Positions 63,360 to 64,000 of a stretch of DNA of 64,000 bases are shown here, in pieces. A program made the position numbers and the translations under genes. Source of the DNA: Dryomyza anilis (lineage: Eukaryota; Arthropoda; Insecta; Diptera; Dryomyzidae); the NCBI GenBank assembly GCA_951804985.1, contig OX638133.1, forward strand, positions 4,608,501 through 4,672,500. Reading direction: 5' to 3'. Position 1 is the first letter of the stretch; each line of letters starts with the position of its first letter. The notes under the pieces are model-generated. The model had not been told where the DNA came from, searched no databases, and was given only the letters and a program-made list of their open reading frames with translations.

Positions 63360-64000
63360 AGTTATGATAAAAAAACGAAAAGATTCGCCCCTTGGGCAAT
63401 GCGTTGTTTAACGCAAAGAGTTTATATTTCGTTCATTTTTGTGGTATAAACTTTTCATTTCTATTACTCTTAAAACACCTCTTTATTATTTTCATAAAAA
63501 TAATGATAAAAATTATATTTATTTTTACATTTTAAAAATCCTGTATTAATTGTACGCGCTGCCATTTATTTTCACAAACAGCGTTTTAAGTGAAATGCGA
63601 TTATTGTCGATTTTTGCAGATTTCATGTCACAGATTTACAACTGGCAGTTTGTATTTGTGACAACGCAAGACAAACTCGTTGACAACATGTTGCTCAATG
63701 CAAACAAACTTCAGAGTTCATTGGCATCAGAGAGTGTGAAGTTGCTGTTGTCATTGTCCACCGGTTGTCAATAATAATTTCAAACAAAAGTTGTATTTGA
63801 TCTGCTCTTTGCTTTGCTTTGCTCTTGAATTAACCTATGCTGTATGCAAAAACCTTTATATGTTGAATCTGCCTACATGGGTTAATATTTGCTTTGCCAA
63901 ACTAGGCAAAAACTTTGTACGTTAAATAAATAACGTCACAAAACCATTTGACAGCTGCTGCCGTTGTGCTACATGTTGTTTGTATAGTGAGTAGTAACAG
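63360..64000. other. 5' intronic or upstream sequence
   Basis: From 63550 GC rises. The 74-codon open frame at 63550-63774 starts at a TTG; its first ATG is at 63595 and would give 59 residues with no recognisable motif. No confident gene or promoter. Confidence 0.4.

Noticed and set aside
63550..63774. Small protein-coding gene
   Set aside because: The reported start is TTG and the ATG form is 59 residues. No motif, splice site or homology can be recognised.

Overview
The window is AT-rich nuclear DNA from a fly, most likely a higher dipteran. Three things point there. Three short coding exons encode a recognisable insect MH2-domain protein. The start codon sits in a Drosophila-type Kozak context. 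A mini-me-like retroposon with its (TA)n and (GTCY)n blocks is present, and the background is full of CAG/CAACA tracts. There are no bacterial-style genes, CRISPR arrays or operons. Species was not determined.

Only one protein-coding gene can be supported. It runs right to left on the minus strand. Its first coding exon is at 55407-55527, the second at 30025-30182 and the third at 533-605. The rest of the gene lies beyond position 1, and its 5' untranslated exon(s) lie to the right of 55527. Spliced, the three exons give 116 residues in frame: an acidic N-terminal leader followed by the first half of a SMAD-type MH2 domain. I read this as expansion (exp), an MH2-only protein that acts in tracheal tube-size control in Drosophila. 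The two complete introns are about 29.4 kb and 25.2 kb. Coding sequence is therefore about 0.35 kb of 64 kb, and everything else is intron.

The introns are packed with repeats. Four blocks (8.97-9.79, 17.15-19.48, 20.29-21.35 and 45.18-46.02 kb) share a 19-bp minisatellite design, and two of them face each other in inverted orientation. Other arrays have 10-, 66-, ~99-, 109-, 129-, ~165-, ~270- and ~300-bp periods, and there are long simple-sequence tracts. Mobile elements are small and non-autonomous: tRNA-headed SINEs (23.1-23.3, 23.6-23.9, 61.2 kb and a tail at 13.6 kb), foldback MITEs (26.9-27.4, 34.4, 60.0-60.4 kb), TIR elements with internal tandem repeats (10.8-11.4, 30.9-33.0 kb), a 218-bp MITE whose empty site is preserved in a neighbouring copy (31.19 kb), and two mini-me-like copies (35.7-36.4, 57.7-58.1 kb). 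Several are nested.

The most intriguing non-coding structures are a tandem pair of long hairpins at 62.84-63.35 kb whose arms co-vary, a perfect 62-nt hairpin with GC-rich stem at 42.31 kb, a perfect 31-bp-arm palindrome at 38.16 kb, and the facing 19-bp arrays. Stretches of moderate GC without repeats (12.0-13.3, 46.0-46.6, 51.9-52.9 kb) are the best candidates for intronic regulatory DNA.
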